Positions 1 to 11,780 of a stretch of DNA of 64,000 nt are shown here, in pieces (the first letter of the stretch is position 1; the number at the start of each line of letters is the position of its first letter). The DNA comes from Ilex aquifolium (taxonomy: Eukaryota; Streptophyta; Magnoliopsida; Aquifoliales; Aquifoliaceae). Under the pieces are notes generated by a model. That model made no database searches. It saw nothing but the letters and a program-made list of their open reading frames with translations, and was not told the origin of the DNA. The position numbers and the translations under genes were made by a program. The DNA lies in the NCBI GenBank assembly GCA_951799425.1, contig OX637397.1, forward strand, positions 4,827,001 through 4,891,000, read 5' to 3'.

Positions 1-1140
1 CAAGAAATGTAATCTAATTATTTGCACAACAGTAGAAGCAATTGCCATTCCAAATACACAAAATAATATAAACCAGGTAATAAAAAGATGCATTTCCATT
101 TAGTCACAACAGTGGAAACAATTCCAAATTAAATATTAACTAAATATGCACCAGTGACCAGAGATTACAAACACCAAAAAAGAAGAAAGAAGCTCAAAGA
201 GGAGGAGAAGGAGAAAGAGAAAGAGAATAAAAAAATCCGGAAAAAAAAAAAACAGAACGGCACCCCAAGTCCAAATTATATTTCAGCTTCATGAAAAAAG
301 AAGGATGAGGGGGAAGTAGAGAGAGAGAAAAGCAGACAGGGAAAAAAAAAAAGAACAGCCCAAGAACCACACTTATTATTGACTTGATTTTTAAAATTCC
401 TCGCTCTCTTCCTATGACAAAACAAGAAATAGTTGTGATAAGTATGTTAGAACAATTCATAATCCATAGACAATGGCAATGCCAACAGTTTGAAACTTGT
501 ATTGCATCAACCTCACTACCAAAGTGTACACCAATTATATACAACTATGTCCATATCATCAGCACATAAACTCTCAATGTATAAAGTGATCAGAGTGAGG
601 AGCACTACAACAAACTAGATTCTGCTTATCCTACTGATGATAATGGCAGAAATGTTGATCTATTATCTAAAACTCTATTCTCTTTACCAAAATAGCAGGT
701 TTAATCTTACTCTTAACACACACAGGAACAATCATGATCACATATCTATACACTAAAACAGGCGTACAGTATTTAGGACTACTGCATAGTCTGCTTCCAG
801 ATATTCTGTTTGTATTTGTGCTGCAAAACTAGAATGTCACAGAAATATAGATGCAAAGGTATAGAAAGAACATACTTCTTTACTAATCTTATAAAGTAGA
901 AGTACACACACATATCTCAACAACAAAAAAAAGTCACATATTCCCAAACCACAAGAAATCTAACAAATTTACAAAGAAAAAAAGAAACCCAAAAAACACA
1001 TAAATAGAAAAGCAAACAGAACAAAGCAAAAGGAAGTATGCAATAGGATTCTAATTTCTATGATCTCTGTAAATTTTGTTCATAAGAACAACCAAATAAA
1101 CAAATTCCAAAAGCATGCTATACTCGCAACACCCACAAAT
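1..1140. other. Non-genic AT-rich stretch
   Basis: I see no gene here. There is a purine-rich run at about 180-360 and otherwise unremarkable AT-rich sequence. Open frames in it are low complexity (runs of Phe, Ser, Leu) and lack any family motif, so none is called. Confidence 0.6.
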
Positions 1141-1180
1141 TAAACCCAAAAGGCAATAAAACCTCCAGCTCCTCCAACTT

Positions 1181-1240
1181 GATCAACAAACCATACCTTC
1201 CATTCATCATCTGTAAAATTTCAACTGTTGCATGGTGCAC
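1181..1240 (-). repeat. Segment shared with the polymerase-subunit relic at 50.4 kb
   Basis: These 60 bases match 50,399-50,459 closely on the same strand. At 50.4 kb the matching segment lies at the 3' side of an Rpb7-like polymerase subunit relic read on the minus strand. Read the same way, this copy continues open as ...HATVEILQMMNGRYGLLIK. Both copies lie near sequences of the ankyrin upstream type, which suggests duplication of a larger block. The function of this stretch is unknown. Confidence 0.6.
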
Positions 1241-1289
1241 TTGCCATATTCAATGGAAGGGGTTTGGTTCCAAACCTTTGGCAGAAGAA

Positions 1290-1886
1290 CAAGAATAGTC
1301 GGATTTGGAATTTCTATGTCACTTTCTATGATCACTATCGCCTTTCAAGAAACTTAGCGATCTTCTCTAATATTGTTAATGTCGACAAGTTCACATAGAT
1401 GGATGCACTTTTATGTGAAGTAGTTGGCTCGATTTTAGACATGTGTGTTGGACCTAGATCTTACATTTCTTATTTAGAAAAGCAGAAGGCCACACTGCAC
1501 TGGTTTGTATTTTTACGGGTGCATGTGTTTTTTTTATAACGAAAAAGGCTACTCCAGGTTGAACATCCTGCAGCCGTATTTGTGTTCAAATCAATACCTT
1601 GCTTCAGCTGTGTTACAGTCTAGCTTCAACAGCACAAAATCACAAAGCTCTTTAATTAGTTTGGGTACGATTAATTAGCATAACCCAAACCCATAGGATA
1701 AAGGCAATTTATTCATTCGGTTGCATGTGAATCTAACCAATAAGAGAAATTCCATTACTTCCAGATTGAGTAATCCTTTACTTTTGGGTAATGGTTCATT
1801 CCAATCTTTTGTATCATCCTCCTACATAGTCTTACGCCCATTGATATTTAAATAAGCGAGAGGTAAAAGTAGGCATGTCGATCCAC
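1290..1886 (+). repeat. Decayed copy of the ankyrin-gene upstream region
   Basis: Three collinear blocks match the region upstream of ankyrin pseudogene B: 1290-1390 matches about 45,955-46,050; 1483-1670 matches about 45,608-45,790; and 1678-1886 matches about 46,430-46,690. The last block runs through the sequence corresponding to the leader (tatttaaataagcgag, close to tatttaaataggcgag in B) and stops just before the expected start codon region at a C/A homopolymer junction. No ankyrin coding sequence follows. The first two blocks are in the opposite order to B, so rearrangement has occurred. Confidence 0.7.
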
Positions 1887-1894
1887 ATTCTTAA

Positions 1895-1920
1895 CCCCCC
1901 CCCCCCAAAAAAAAAAAAAA
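1895..1920 (+). repeat. Poly-C / poly-A tract
   Basis: Twelve C residues are directly followed by fourteen A residues. A very similar C-then-A junction occurs at 52,516-52,542. Homopolymers of this length are also error-prone in assemblies. Confidence 0.9.
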
Positions 1921-3064
1921 GTGATGGAGTGCAAGGGCAGGGGTAGAGTGTCAACTTGATGTGTTTACCAAAGTGATGTGTACCAAATTCTATTTCCCAA
2001 CGATGTGTCTCATTATCAACCATCTAACATTATTTGGACCACGTTATTTTATGTTGATCAGAGTGCCAACTCTATAGGAAAACAAGATATAGTAAGAAAA
2101 GTTAGTAAATATAGCAAAGTTGATAAAACGACACAAATGGTACCTAAGAACAGCAGCTTTCCACTTTTTAGTTTGGGCTAATTTTCATTGAGGTATGGTT
2201 ATTATTCTATAAGAACCCTAAGGATATTGTACTCACAGCAGCCAAAATTAGAGGAGGATACTGTACTTTTTCGGATGTGGAGTAATCTCATGGCTTGTCC
2301 TTAGCGAGTAGAGACGTGGTTATGTCACTCAAACTCGTAACTTTGAGTAGAATCAAGGACAAAACCCGAATGTGACATAGTCAGAGGCACTGGTCAACTG
2401 GTTCCTGTACTTACTAAGAAGCAGGTTGAGCATAGTAGCAAATGTATATAATAAAACACCTACCAACTTCAATTTTTATCTCTTACACAATTTTTTTTCT
2501 AAAAACATCACATCACTCATTCTTATCACATGTTCAATTATTTAATATTTGATTAATTTGTAGTTTAACGTAATTTTTATTTTATACATTATCCATATAC
2601 GATAGTATACACATTTTAAGAAAATTTTGTCGAATTACGTATTTTGTTAAAATTTTGTCGATATTTTAAAGAAAATAATGGATAAAAATAAATTTTAAAT
2701 GATTGAATCAACGAAAATAAGGAAAGAAAAATTATTATTTATTATAGTGAGATTGATTTTTGAAGCGTTCGAATTTTATGTTTTATTGTGCATTCAGGTA
2801 CGGGTTATGACTAAGTATATTAATACGAAAAAAGTGACAAAATGTAAATGTACATCAAAATGTTTCTAATTGACAGTTTATAATGTCACGTTTTTTTTAT
2901 GACTCAAGATTCTTAAAGTCACACTTTCTTAACTATTTTATCAAATATGAACTCTCACATATTTTTTCACATATTAGATCTCAAAATTGAATACAAAAAA
3001 CTATTAATTCAATGGTCACAACACATTAAGTCTCAAACTTATATCATTAGTATATATTTTATTA
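1921..3064. other. Non-genic stretch with a possible Helitron 3' end
   Basis: No gene is seen. At 2782-2814 the sequence gtgcattcaggtacgggtta followed by tgacta resembles the plus-strand 3' terminus of the Helitron family annotated next door (hairpin-like segment, then CTAA). No matching 5' end was found, so it is treated as a remnant. Confidence 0.45.
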
Positions 3065-3443
3065 CAAGTCATAACTCGTGCCTGAAGAAATGATGCAATA
3101 TAAAGTTCGAGTGAGCACCCACAAAATCGATCACACTATATGAAATAATAATGTTTCTTTCCAACTATCATTTATTTCTTAAAAAAAGTCGATCCCACCC
3201 CATTCTATTTAATTACATAATTTAAAATTAATTTCTATCCATTATTTTAAAAAAATATATAAAATTATAAAAATACATGACCTCAACAAAATATTAACAT
3301 GTTATACTATATTAACAACTAGAGATAACCCGTGCCTGAAGGCACGGTGCAACGTTTTTTTTTTGAAAAATGACAAAATGTTTATAGTGCAACGTAAATC
3401 AATCGATTAATTTGAAGAAGTGAGGAGTGAAGATCCCTAATAG

Positions 3444-4148
3444 TAGTGGCGGAGCCAAAAATATGATCTGGGGTGGGCACATTTTAAGTATAATAGATAA
3501 AAATAATGTGATATATTTATATTTTTATATCGAATTTGATAATTAAAAATTCATTAAACATAAAAGGGGTCTGTTTGAAAAAAATTAATAAGATAACATT
3601 TATACATTAAGAATCAATTATATAATTTATTTGACACAAATAGAAGCAATATTCTATCATTTTTAATCTTCTTACAATTTCCACATTTTACTCATTTTTG
3701 GCTATATATTCCATAATTTTTTCACCAAATGAGACTTCAACAAATCATACTAATATTCTAAGGAATCAATTTTAGTTTACTAATTTTAAGAGATTTGGTA
3801 TGAATTTTTTGTTTTTGTTTTTTTGTTCTAGTACCCAACTTGTTTGACCCAATACATTTTGTTTTCACCAATGCTATTGGGACATAATTTGGGAATTTAA
3901 TGTATTATGACCATTGGATTGATAGTATTAAGACTCAGTGATAATTTAATGTTGGGACTCATTGACAATCTAATGACTACAATCATTAAGTTCTCAAATT
4001 ATATCTCAATAGCATTGCTCGTTTGTTTTTCATAAATCATTACAGTGGGCCCAATTAATCCAAAAAAATATATAAAACATATATAACTAATTTTTTTTAT
4101 TTTTAGGGTGGCCTCAGGCACCTCCTCTCCCTCCTCCTCCCGCCACTA
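3444..4148. mobile_element. hAT-type non-autonomous element
   Basis: The ends are inverted: TAGTGGCGGAG at the left and the complement of TAGTGGCGGGAG at the right. The TAGTGGCGG terminus is typical of plant hAT derivatives. Flanking 8-mers (cctaatag and ccaaagag) match at six of eight positions, consistent with an aged 8-bp target duplication. No transposase is seen. Confidence 0.6.
3870..4022. mobile_element. Palindromic MITE nested in the hAT element
   Basis: The left arm (caatgctattgggacataat...) is repeated in inverse at the right end (complement of gagcaatgctattgagatat). The whole 150-bp segment is nearly self-complementary. Degenerate relatives appear at about 44,630-44,720 and 45,090-45,215. 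Confidence 0.6.
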
Positions 4149-4752
4149 CCAAAGAGAGAGAGTGAAGAGTGAGAAGAGGAAGGACAAATTCAATCTGAAT
4201 AATTTTAAGAGAAATATTGGTGGCCGTTAGATGAGTTTATTTGAAACCGTCGGATGGGGCTTGTTGTAGCCGCCCTAATTTATATTATAGATATTATAGA
4301 TAAATCAACGAATTATGATAGAATTAACTTTAAAAAAATTAATTTATATACATAGAATCAAAATCAAATATTAATTTATATATATGTAATCAATAAATCA
4401 TTACAGTGGACCCAATTAATCCAAAAAAATATATAAAACATATATAACTAATTTTTTTTTTTTAGGGTGGCCTTAGGCACCTCCTCTCCCTCCTCCTCTC
4501 GCCACTACCAAAGAGAGAGAGTGAAGAGTGAGAAGAGGAAGGACAAATTCAATCTGAATAATTTTAAGAGAAATATTGGTGGCCGTTAGATGAGTTTATT
4601 TGAAACCGTCGGATGGGGCTTGTTGTAGCCGCCCTAATTTATATTATAGATATTATAGATAAATCAACGAATTATGATAGAATTAACTTTAAAAAAATTA
4701 ATTTATATACATAGAATCAAAATCAAATATTAATTTATATATATGTAATCAA
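4031..4752 (+). repeat. Tandem duplication, period about 360 bp
   Basis: 4031-4391 and 4392-4752 are nearly identical and differ mainly in a T-tract. Each copy holds the right end of the hAT element, the 5' part of the inner Helitron and about 90 bp of flanking DNA, so the duplication came after both insertions. Confidence 0.9.
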
Positions 4753-5196
4753 AATCGAGTCAAATCTAATACAAACTAAAAATCTAATTTATCAAAAAGT
4801 ATATCGCCAAAATATTTTCTATCAAAAAAAAGATCTACAAATATCATTTATAAAATATTATTTTTTAATTAGTACAAGTTATTACAAAATTATTAATTTA
4901 TAAGAATATATTAGCGTTAGATTTTCTTAAGAGATAAAAAAAATTAGTCTCGAACTTTTGATTCAAAATATGTGTAAGACATGTTAGTTTGAGATAATTC
5001 ATTAAATAAATAAAATTAAAATTAATTATATTCAATAGAAATGTGTTAAATAGCGTCCTTGTTTTTTTTATCTATTAAATTGATGAATTTTTTTTAATCA
5101 AAATGTTATCATTGTGTCTTATAAAAATTTCAAAATGTTACACTACACAAATAATATTAAAGAATGACTAATTATTATGTCAGATAAAATCATGTA

Positions 5197-5408
5197 TTCC
5201 AAGATCAACAGTAATTGTTGACCTGTTGGGAGGGAAAATATTAAGGAAATAAATTATAATTTCTTGACCGTTGGATGAATGAATTTGAGACCGTAAGATG
5301 TGTTCCAAGATCAGTCGTAATCGTTGACTTTTTTTGGGGGGAAATATTAAGGAAAAAAATTATAATTTATTGACCGTTGGATGAATGAATTTGAGACCGT
5401 AGGATCGG
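5197..5408 (+). repeat. Tandem duplication, period 106 bp, at a Helitron 5' end
   Basis: 5197-5302 and 5303-5408 share the sequence ending in accgttggatgaatgaattt. The second copy leads into the Helitron 5' terminus at 5440. Confidence 0.85.
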
Positions 5409-5440
5409 CTTGTTGAAGCCGCTCTGTTTTATATTATAGA

Positions 5441-6391
5441 TGTCTGAAATAAAATTTGTATTGAGTCAAAAATTAAATGATTGAACACAACGAATCACTA
5501 AAACTATTACATATGTACAAAGCAAACGACACCAACTTAATGCATGTAAATAGGTAGGTTGTTCGATGGAGAATAAAAGACCAAGCACTGTAGAAAAAAA
5601 AAATAGAGATAGATGGAACCCCATGCCTTTTGTTTGCCGGATGAAGCTTGCATGTGAGCACTAACCACTGTAAAAAACAAAAAAAAAAAAAAAAATGGAA
5701 GTCAGAGAGTAAAAAGTAAACACAACAAAATAATAATTTGAAAAGAAAATAAAATAGAGTCATGAATATCTACTGTTGAAGTGCATAAAATTAGAGAGAG
5801 AGAGAGAGAGGTATTGAGTCAGTTACAGAATTTGAAATGGAAAAAAATAGGTTATCAGATAACAACGTGGGTGTGATAAATGTGAGATAATGTGATAGTG
5901 GATAAATGTATTACCATGGGGAGTGTCCACATGGCAGTGCGTAATTGGATGATTAGTAATTAAATAATTAGAAAATAGGAGAATCAGGGAATGTTGGAGG
6001 GAAGCCATATCAGATTAGTTCTGAGGTGAAAATTGTTTGTTTTAGAGTATAGTAAGATAAGTACTTATCTAGCTCTGGGCTTTGGCCTAAAAACATGTTT
6101 GGGTTCCTCAGTATATTTGGCAAAATTATGTCGTTCTTGCCAGGCCAGTCCATGGGCTAAATTAGGCGTATGTCGGATTAAACGGTTACGTGTAAGGTGA
6201 AAAACATATAAACTTATACACGACACGTTTAATAAACGGGTGAAAAACTTCAACACAAACACGGACCATTTAATAAACGGGTAATGATTGCGCCCAAAGA
6301 ATAACGCGGTAGTTGTAGCACAGCTTTGGGGTGTCAATTCCACAGAGAGACAAATTAAAAGAATAGCAGAAAGAACAAAGAAACTAAAGAA
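5441..6391. other. Non-genic stretch
   Basis: No gene is seen. It contains an AG microsatellite near 5792-5810 and, at 6170-6290, segments of the form acgtttaataaacggg that recur at 9400-9450 and probably belong to a degenerate DNA transposon. Confidence 0.5.
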
Positions 6392-7501
6392 AAATATTAA
6401 GGGTTAATTACAAAATGCCCCCTCCAAGTTTGGGTCGTGTTTTAATCAGCTTCTCGTGGTTTTAATTTCGACAATCTGTCCCCTTCAAGTTTTAAAATAT
6501 CTTAATCACCTCATTGTCGTTATTCTTGACCATCTAAATTAATAGAAGTCAACATTAACACCATTAAAAGACATTTATACCCTTCAATCCAAAAACAACC
6601 CAACCCTCCACAAGCAAAAGTGCAAAAACCAGTAAAACCCAACCTTCCCTCAATCGGTGATTATCCACTCCCCTCCGGTGAAACCGAAACCCATCCATAT
6701 CCAGTGAAAACCGAAACCCATCCATACCCAGTGAAAAGTGAAACCCTCAAGCCTCAAAGTTTCGATCAATCCTAAACTCGTGGGTTTTGGGGTGCTGTCG
6801 GCATTGGGTAAGGGGCTAGGACTGCTGGAGCAGGGGGTGGGGGTTCGAGGGAACCGATGGAGCAAGGGTTTGGGGTTGGGGGAACGCCGGAGCAAAAGGT
6901 GGGGGTTGGGAGACAGCCGGAGCAAGAGATGGTGGTTGGGGGCACTGTCGAAGTACAGAAAGGGGGTTGGAGACTCACCAGACCCATTTCGATGTCAATG
7001 GATTCTCTCTCTCAAAGATTTTTCCCATTTGCTATGAGTCTTGGGAATTTTACAGCAACCATGGTGGCTAAGGTTAGTAGATGACATTTGCAGTGAGCTT
7101 CTTTTTTCTTGATTTTCTCTTTTCTTTTTGGTTGGTTGGTAGCTGGTGTGTGTTGCTTGGTTTGGTAGTTGTTGGTGGTAGTGGTGGTTGCTTGGTGAAG
7201 GATGTGTTGGGGGCGACAGAGGTGGTGGTAGTTTCTTGGTGAAGGCTGTGTTGGGGGCGGTGGCGTTGGGGCTGGTCGCGCGATATGGGCAAAGGAAGGA
7301 GAAAGAAAAAAGAAAATGGGTTGGGTGTCAATAAAGTCTCAAGGGTACAAAAGTCATTTTACAAATTTTCTTCAACTAATTATATAATTTAGTTCATTTA
7401 AAACTTGAAGGGGGCAAAATGTTGAAATTGAAACCAGAGGGAGTCGATTGCAACATGACCCAAACTTGAAGGGGGCAAATTGTAATTAACCCAAATATTA
7501 A
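6392..7501. mobile_element. Mutator-like element (MULE) with 9-bp target duplication
   Basis: The element spans 6401-7492 and is flanked by perfect 9-bp direct repeats aaatattaa (6392-6400 and 7493-7501). The terminal inverted repeats start gggttaattacaa and remain alignable for over 100 bp at each end. Long TIRs plus a 9-bp duplication are the MULE signature. The interior (about 6640-7330) is much richer in G and C and encodes only repetitive Gly/Pro-rich frames with no transposase, so it may hold captured host DNA (Pack-MULE), which is unproven. Confidence 0.88.
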
Positions 7502-8724
7502 ATAATTACTGGAGAACAAAGATTAATTTTAAATACAAATTAAAGTGAAGCAAAGTGACTAATGGAAAAAGTACTCAAATTTGACAAACAGTAAAGCGTT
7601 GGGAATCCCTTGAACAAATCTGGTATTTTAATTATCCTTAATTCATTGAATAACTCAATTGAGAATTCAATTCCCAAAATTCCCAATCGAAAGGTATAGA
7701 ATTATAAACCAAGATTAAACAAAATGTAACCCTTTGAAAAATCATTCACCACTTTGAAAATAAATAAATTATTATCACTATTGAGAAAGTTTAACGACAA
7801 CAATATACTCAAGAAGCGATATTGCAGTAAAGAATTAAATCAATATAGATAAATAATTGATCCAAACATAATCAAAGAGCTAATTCATTCAATAGAAAAA
7901 GCCTGACTAAATCCATAAATATAATAAATTCTATGACTATTCGAAGAAGAAAACATCAACAATAAATTAAGAATGATAAAACAAAAGAGTTTTACTAATT
8001 AAAATTTAAATGCATAAATTAAAAATAAATAAAATATCATCTATTTTGCAAGTTCATCCCTCGCACTACCTGAAAATTTAGTTATCCATAAATATAATAG
8101 ACAACAAAAATCTCCCAAGAAAATGGAGCAAAATAGCGGGCATCAGCATTTTTCTCTTCCTCCCTGATCTGCGTTCGCCTCCCAGCCAAGAACAGCCGCC
8201 TCCTTTCTTCTCGTCTCCACCCCCACAAAGGAAAAAGAAGAAGTTCAAGTCAATTCCCTTTTTAAGAAAAACCCTTTTGCTCCCAAGGAAAACCCTTTTG
8301 CTCCCCTCTTTATTCTAGCCTTTTTATTTCAGCCCCTAAATTATTCCAGCCTCTTTATTTCAACCCTTAAAGCCCAAGCCCACATGTATTTGGGAAAGCT
8401 AAAACCCAAATCTGCTGAGTGACGGATCCACGTGACAGCTGCATCAATTTCACCCTTTTTACTCCATGCGCTGCCATCAAAATAAAAACAAATATAAAAG
8501 CCGAATAATAAAGTCCCAAAAATGTTAAGTGTAAAGTCCAATTGTAAATTATCTCTCACCAATCAATAATGCAATATTTAAAACTTAAAATATTATAAAA
8601 TCATGCTCAAATATATCTCAGTGTGAATAGATATTAAATTCAATAATATAAATTATATCTAATTATTTCTATTCACATTTTAGCATTTTAATCCAATAAT
8701 AGGGTATTTAGAATGCACTTACGC
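7502..8724. other. Non-genic stretch
   Basis: No gene or complete repeat is recognised. It is AT-rich with a short GC-richer part at 8100-8300. Confidence 0.5.
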
Positions 8725-9531
8725 GTACTCATCAGGTAACACGACACGACTCGTTTAACCCATTTAATTTTAAACAAATTGTGTTGGCTAAAATCAAATT
8801 AATACACAATAAACCATCCATTAGACCCATCTACTTATTTGTTTAAAAATACTATATATAACTATACAAAACTAACACAAAAAAATTACCAACATTAAAA
8901 GACTATTCTATTAGAATTTTAAACTCCATTAATTATCTACACCAACTGTACTCCCTTAATTAAAAGATTTTCAGCTGGCTGCCACATGCAAAAGCAAGTG
9001 AGAAGGTTCAATGACAAAAAGAAGGGGCTGCAACTTTTTATAGGCATGGGAGGTCTCATTCATTTGAACTTGAACTTGTCAATGTGAGATTCAAGCCAAA
9101 AATTTTCACTGTATGTTCACCGTGCAAGTTCATCAAAAAAATATCTTCCCACATTGACATTAGACCCTCATCCACTCAGCAGTTGATTTTCTTGCATGTT
9201 CACTGTGCATGTTCATTAAAAAAAAAGCCAAAGGCTTTCAAATGCCTGTTCACTGTTTTTTTCTCTTTTTTGAACTAAGTTTTTTCTTTACTCATTTACC
9301 ATATATTTGTATATAATATTTTAATTTTGGCTAATTTTTTAAAAATAATTATTATATTATTATTATATTAATTTTTTTTTAAACAGGTTGACAGGTCTCA
9401 CCTGAACACAACCCGTTTATTAAACGTGTCTAGCGGGTCAACCCGTTTATCACCCGAACCCATAAGTTCTCATCCAAACTCGCTTAATTCGTGTCGGTTA
9501 ATCGTGTCAAGTCAGACTTTGGCAAGCCTAG
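8725..9531. mobile_element. Degenerate DNA-transposon-like repeat
   Basis: Both ends carry sequences of the type acgacacgactcgtttaaccc and cccgtttattaaacg, ending with the complement of cctaggcttgccaaagtc. This composition is common in old plant DNA-transposon derivatives. No clear target duplication is seen, so the boundaries are uncertain. Confidence 0.35.
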
Positions 9532-9574
9532 GCTAAATGTTATTCTAAAGGCCGAACACTAGGTGAATGTTCTA

Positions 9575-10160
9575 TCTAAGGACATCTCCAATATTGACTC
9601 AAATTTGAGTTAACATTTGAATAAAAAGCTTGATTTGATATAAGACGCTTCAACAGACAAACTCAAATTTAAAGAAGAATAAATTCAAATTTAAAGTAGA
9701 GCAAACTCAAATTTAAAGGAAGGTGAAATATGGTTATTGGATTTTCTGAAAGAGTGAAATCTGACCATTATATATTTGAGTATGTCTTGATTTGAGTATA
9801 ATGTTGAGTTTTCCTTCATTTGGTATAAGTTTGAGTCAAATACTGAAGTTTTTTTTTAGTCTGTTTTTACTCAAATTTAAATTTGAGTAAGGGTTTGAGT
9901 AAGGAATGGAAATGGGCTAACTCATGCCGTAAATTTTATGGGCCAGAGTGGTTGGGTCGGATAAGCATCTGGCCCATGGACACCCCATATTGACGTCCAA
10001 AGAATATATCCAATATTCAAAATTTCACCATTGGAATTTTTCTTGATTTGAGTAAAAATTTGAGTCTCTCTTGACTTGGTATAAGTGTAGGTATAGAATT
10101 ATGGAAGGTTTTTGAGTTATTTTTACTCAAACTTAAATCTGAGTCTAAAAAAAGGTAAGA
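9575..10160. repeat. Inverted-repeat region with many actcaaatttgagt-type motifs
   Basis: Several copies of caaatttgagt and its complement occur in opposing orientation. The left edge starts ggacatctccaat, a common start of small plant MITEs. Two partial overlapping copies seem to be present. Confidence 0.35.
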
Positions 10161-10697
10161 GTTTGATATACTTTAACGTGTTCAAGAAAAGCCAAACATA
10201 TGAATTTTTATTTTTTATTTTTGAACGGGACACATGAATAATTCAAATTATCCGTTCCATAATACAAACCGGGTCCAGCTTATCTGATTCCATAGGGGTA
10301 ATTTGGTTCACCATTGGACATTTTAACGCTCGTTATAATAAGAAAAATATTATTTGAATCTAATTTATTGACTTAATACATTAGAATTATTGATTTGATA
10401 GCGGGTTTCAAGTAATACTAAGGTTCATTGTCAATTTAATGGTAGTGATTTATTATGGTAGTAAAATTAGGTACAAATGGCATTATAACAACAATTTTGT
10501 GAGTTGTGGCCTAAAAACCAAGAATATTGTGTTTTCGAAATTTGAGAGCACTAAATTAATTCTTCTGAGCACCTTTCTTATTGTATTCCCATTCAGGTTC
10601 GATACGTTCCATACCCCCTAAGGGCTAGCCACCCTTGTTCCTCATGGTACATATTTTTAAACTAGTTTGAATTACGGTGACTGGCTCAAAACTCGAG
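10161..10697. other. Non-genic stretch, left flank of the Tat element
   Basis: No gene is seen. The final bases ggagt (10,698-10,702) are one of the two flanking pentamers of the 19.3-kb retroelement. Confidence 0.5.
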
Positions 10698-10702
10698 GGA
10701 GT

Positions 10703-11410
10703 TGCACGGGTGAATTTGTGCAATGAGTTGAGATAGCGATACGTTGAATGATCCTACATGATGAACCTGAAACAATCAAAGGATTAGGACTCAAGTTAGT
10801 CGGCGTTGGAGCCACAAATCACAATATATTCTCTCTTTTCAGATTGCATCCTTTAGTCCAGTTTTTTTAGGGATATTTATACTTGGGTTTGCAATGATGG
10901 CCCTACCCCCGAGTCCCATCTTAGAGTTTAATAGCCTGCACTCATATTCCATCACAATGAATGTTATTCCATCAAGTCTCATTAAGACTAGTCTTCCTGG
11001 GCGAGCGGACCCTTGCTCGGGTAAAACCGAGCATTCATGGCCCAATCTCCGATCATTAAATACCTCATCTCGGCACTTGACACCTATGCTCGATCGTTTA
11101 CGAGTTGGGAACAGATATCCTCGGGATGGACCGAGGAATTTATGTTGGCGTGATAGCCATTAATGCCTCCAAATGATGACTGTCTCCACAATCTTTGAGG
11201 ATCTGGACACTCATTAATGACTCGGCTAAAGCACTCGAGACTCATATTAATGAACTGTCAGATCCTATTTAATGCTAGGCTAAGAGGGACGTACTCGGTC
11301 CCTCATATCATAACTCCTCGGCTCCTCCCTTAGACGTGTTTCATGCGTCGTAATGGCTTTAGTTGCCCACGTGTCCACTTTGCATCGACAAGTCGCCTAA
11401 TGTCCCGTCA
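10703..11410 (-). repeat. 3' LTR of the Tat element
   Basis: It aligns end to end with 29,271-30,017. On the minus strand it begins TGACGGGACATTAG and ends TGCA, giving canonical TG...CA ends. Sequence just beyond the inner end is the polypurine tract. Confidence 0.85.
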
Positions 11411-11434
11411 ACTGCCCCCCAACCTCCATTTTCC
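11411..11434 (-). promoter_or_regulatory. Polypurine tract of the Tat element
   Basis: On the minus strand the sequence next to the LTR is ggaggttggggggcagt, purine-rich and immediately upstream of the 3' LTR, where plus-strand priming occurs in LTR retroelements. Confidence 0.7.
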
Positions 11435-11580
11435 TCGCGTCATGGGATAGGTGGCGCACGGAGAGTATAGGCTTCTTCAGCACGCTTGCTTATTAGGGGC
11501 GGTTACCGCACTTCTGGCGCCGGATTTCAAATTTCCAATTGATGGCTCATCTCCTCAATTCCCACCCATGTCCCAATCAG

Positions 11581-11590
11581 TATAAATAGG
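11581..11590 (+). promoter_or_regulatory. TATA box of the antisense ORF
   Basis: tataaatagg lies about 190 bp upstream of the ATG at 11,781 and is followed by a pyrimidine-rich leader, giving a complete-looking promoter opposite to the element's own direction. Confidence 0.55.
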
Positions 11591-11780
11591 AGAGTCTGTG
11601 GCGGACTCGAGACTCTTTGGACATTCAAACTCTCAAGCTGCACCTTTCTCCTGAGCAACTCTTTCTCCTACCTCCGAGTAAGTCCTTCAAAGTCACTGAA
11701 TTGTAAGTATTCCCTCGCCCTCGCCCTCATCCTTTTTTTCTTCTATTTCATCTTCTACTCCCTTTCTCTAGAAAATCCCA

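Larger units (their letters stand above)
3319..4300 (-). mobile_element. Helitron-like element, inner copy (non-autonomous)
   Basis: The minus-strand 3' end has a perfect hairpin (CGTGCC TTCA GGCACG) followed after a short spacer by CTAG at 3319. The 5' end reads TCTATAATAT at 4300, preceded by A. Both match Helitron rules. The element is interrupted by a hAT-type insertion (3444-4148), and its 5' part together with flanking DNA is duplicated in tandem downstream. Confidence 0.65.
3065..5440 (-). mobile_element. Helitron-like element, outer copy (non-autonomous)
   Basis: Read on the minus strand the element begins TCTATAATATAAAACAGAGC at 5440, preceded by A. It ends with a degenerate hairpin segment and the tetranucleotide CTTG at 3065, followed by T. 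A 5' TC, a 3' hairpin and insertion between A and T are Helitron hallmarks; the usual 3' end is CTRR and here it is CTTG, as in the 30.2-35.8 kb Helitron. It contains another Helitron-like element (3319-4300). No Rep/helicase coding is visible. The pairing of these two ends is an inference. Confidence 0.55.

Noticed and set aside
194..569. Overlapping open frames of 116 and 61 codons on opposite strands
   Set aside because: The longer is low-complexity Phe/Ser/Leu from a purine-rich tract and the shorter has no family motif. Neither has a promoter or start context.
6650..7331. Several open frames on both strands inside the MULE
   Set aside because: Repetitive Gly/Pro-rich frames open on both strands arise from GC-rich repeats. 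No domain is recognisable, so they are described only as MULE interior.
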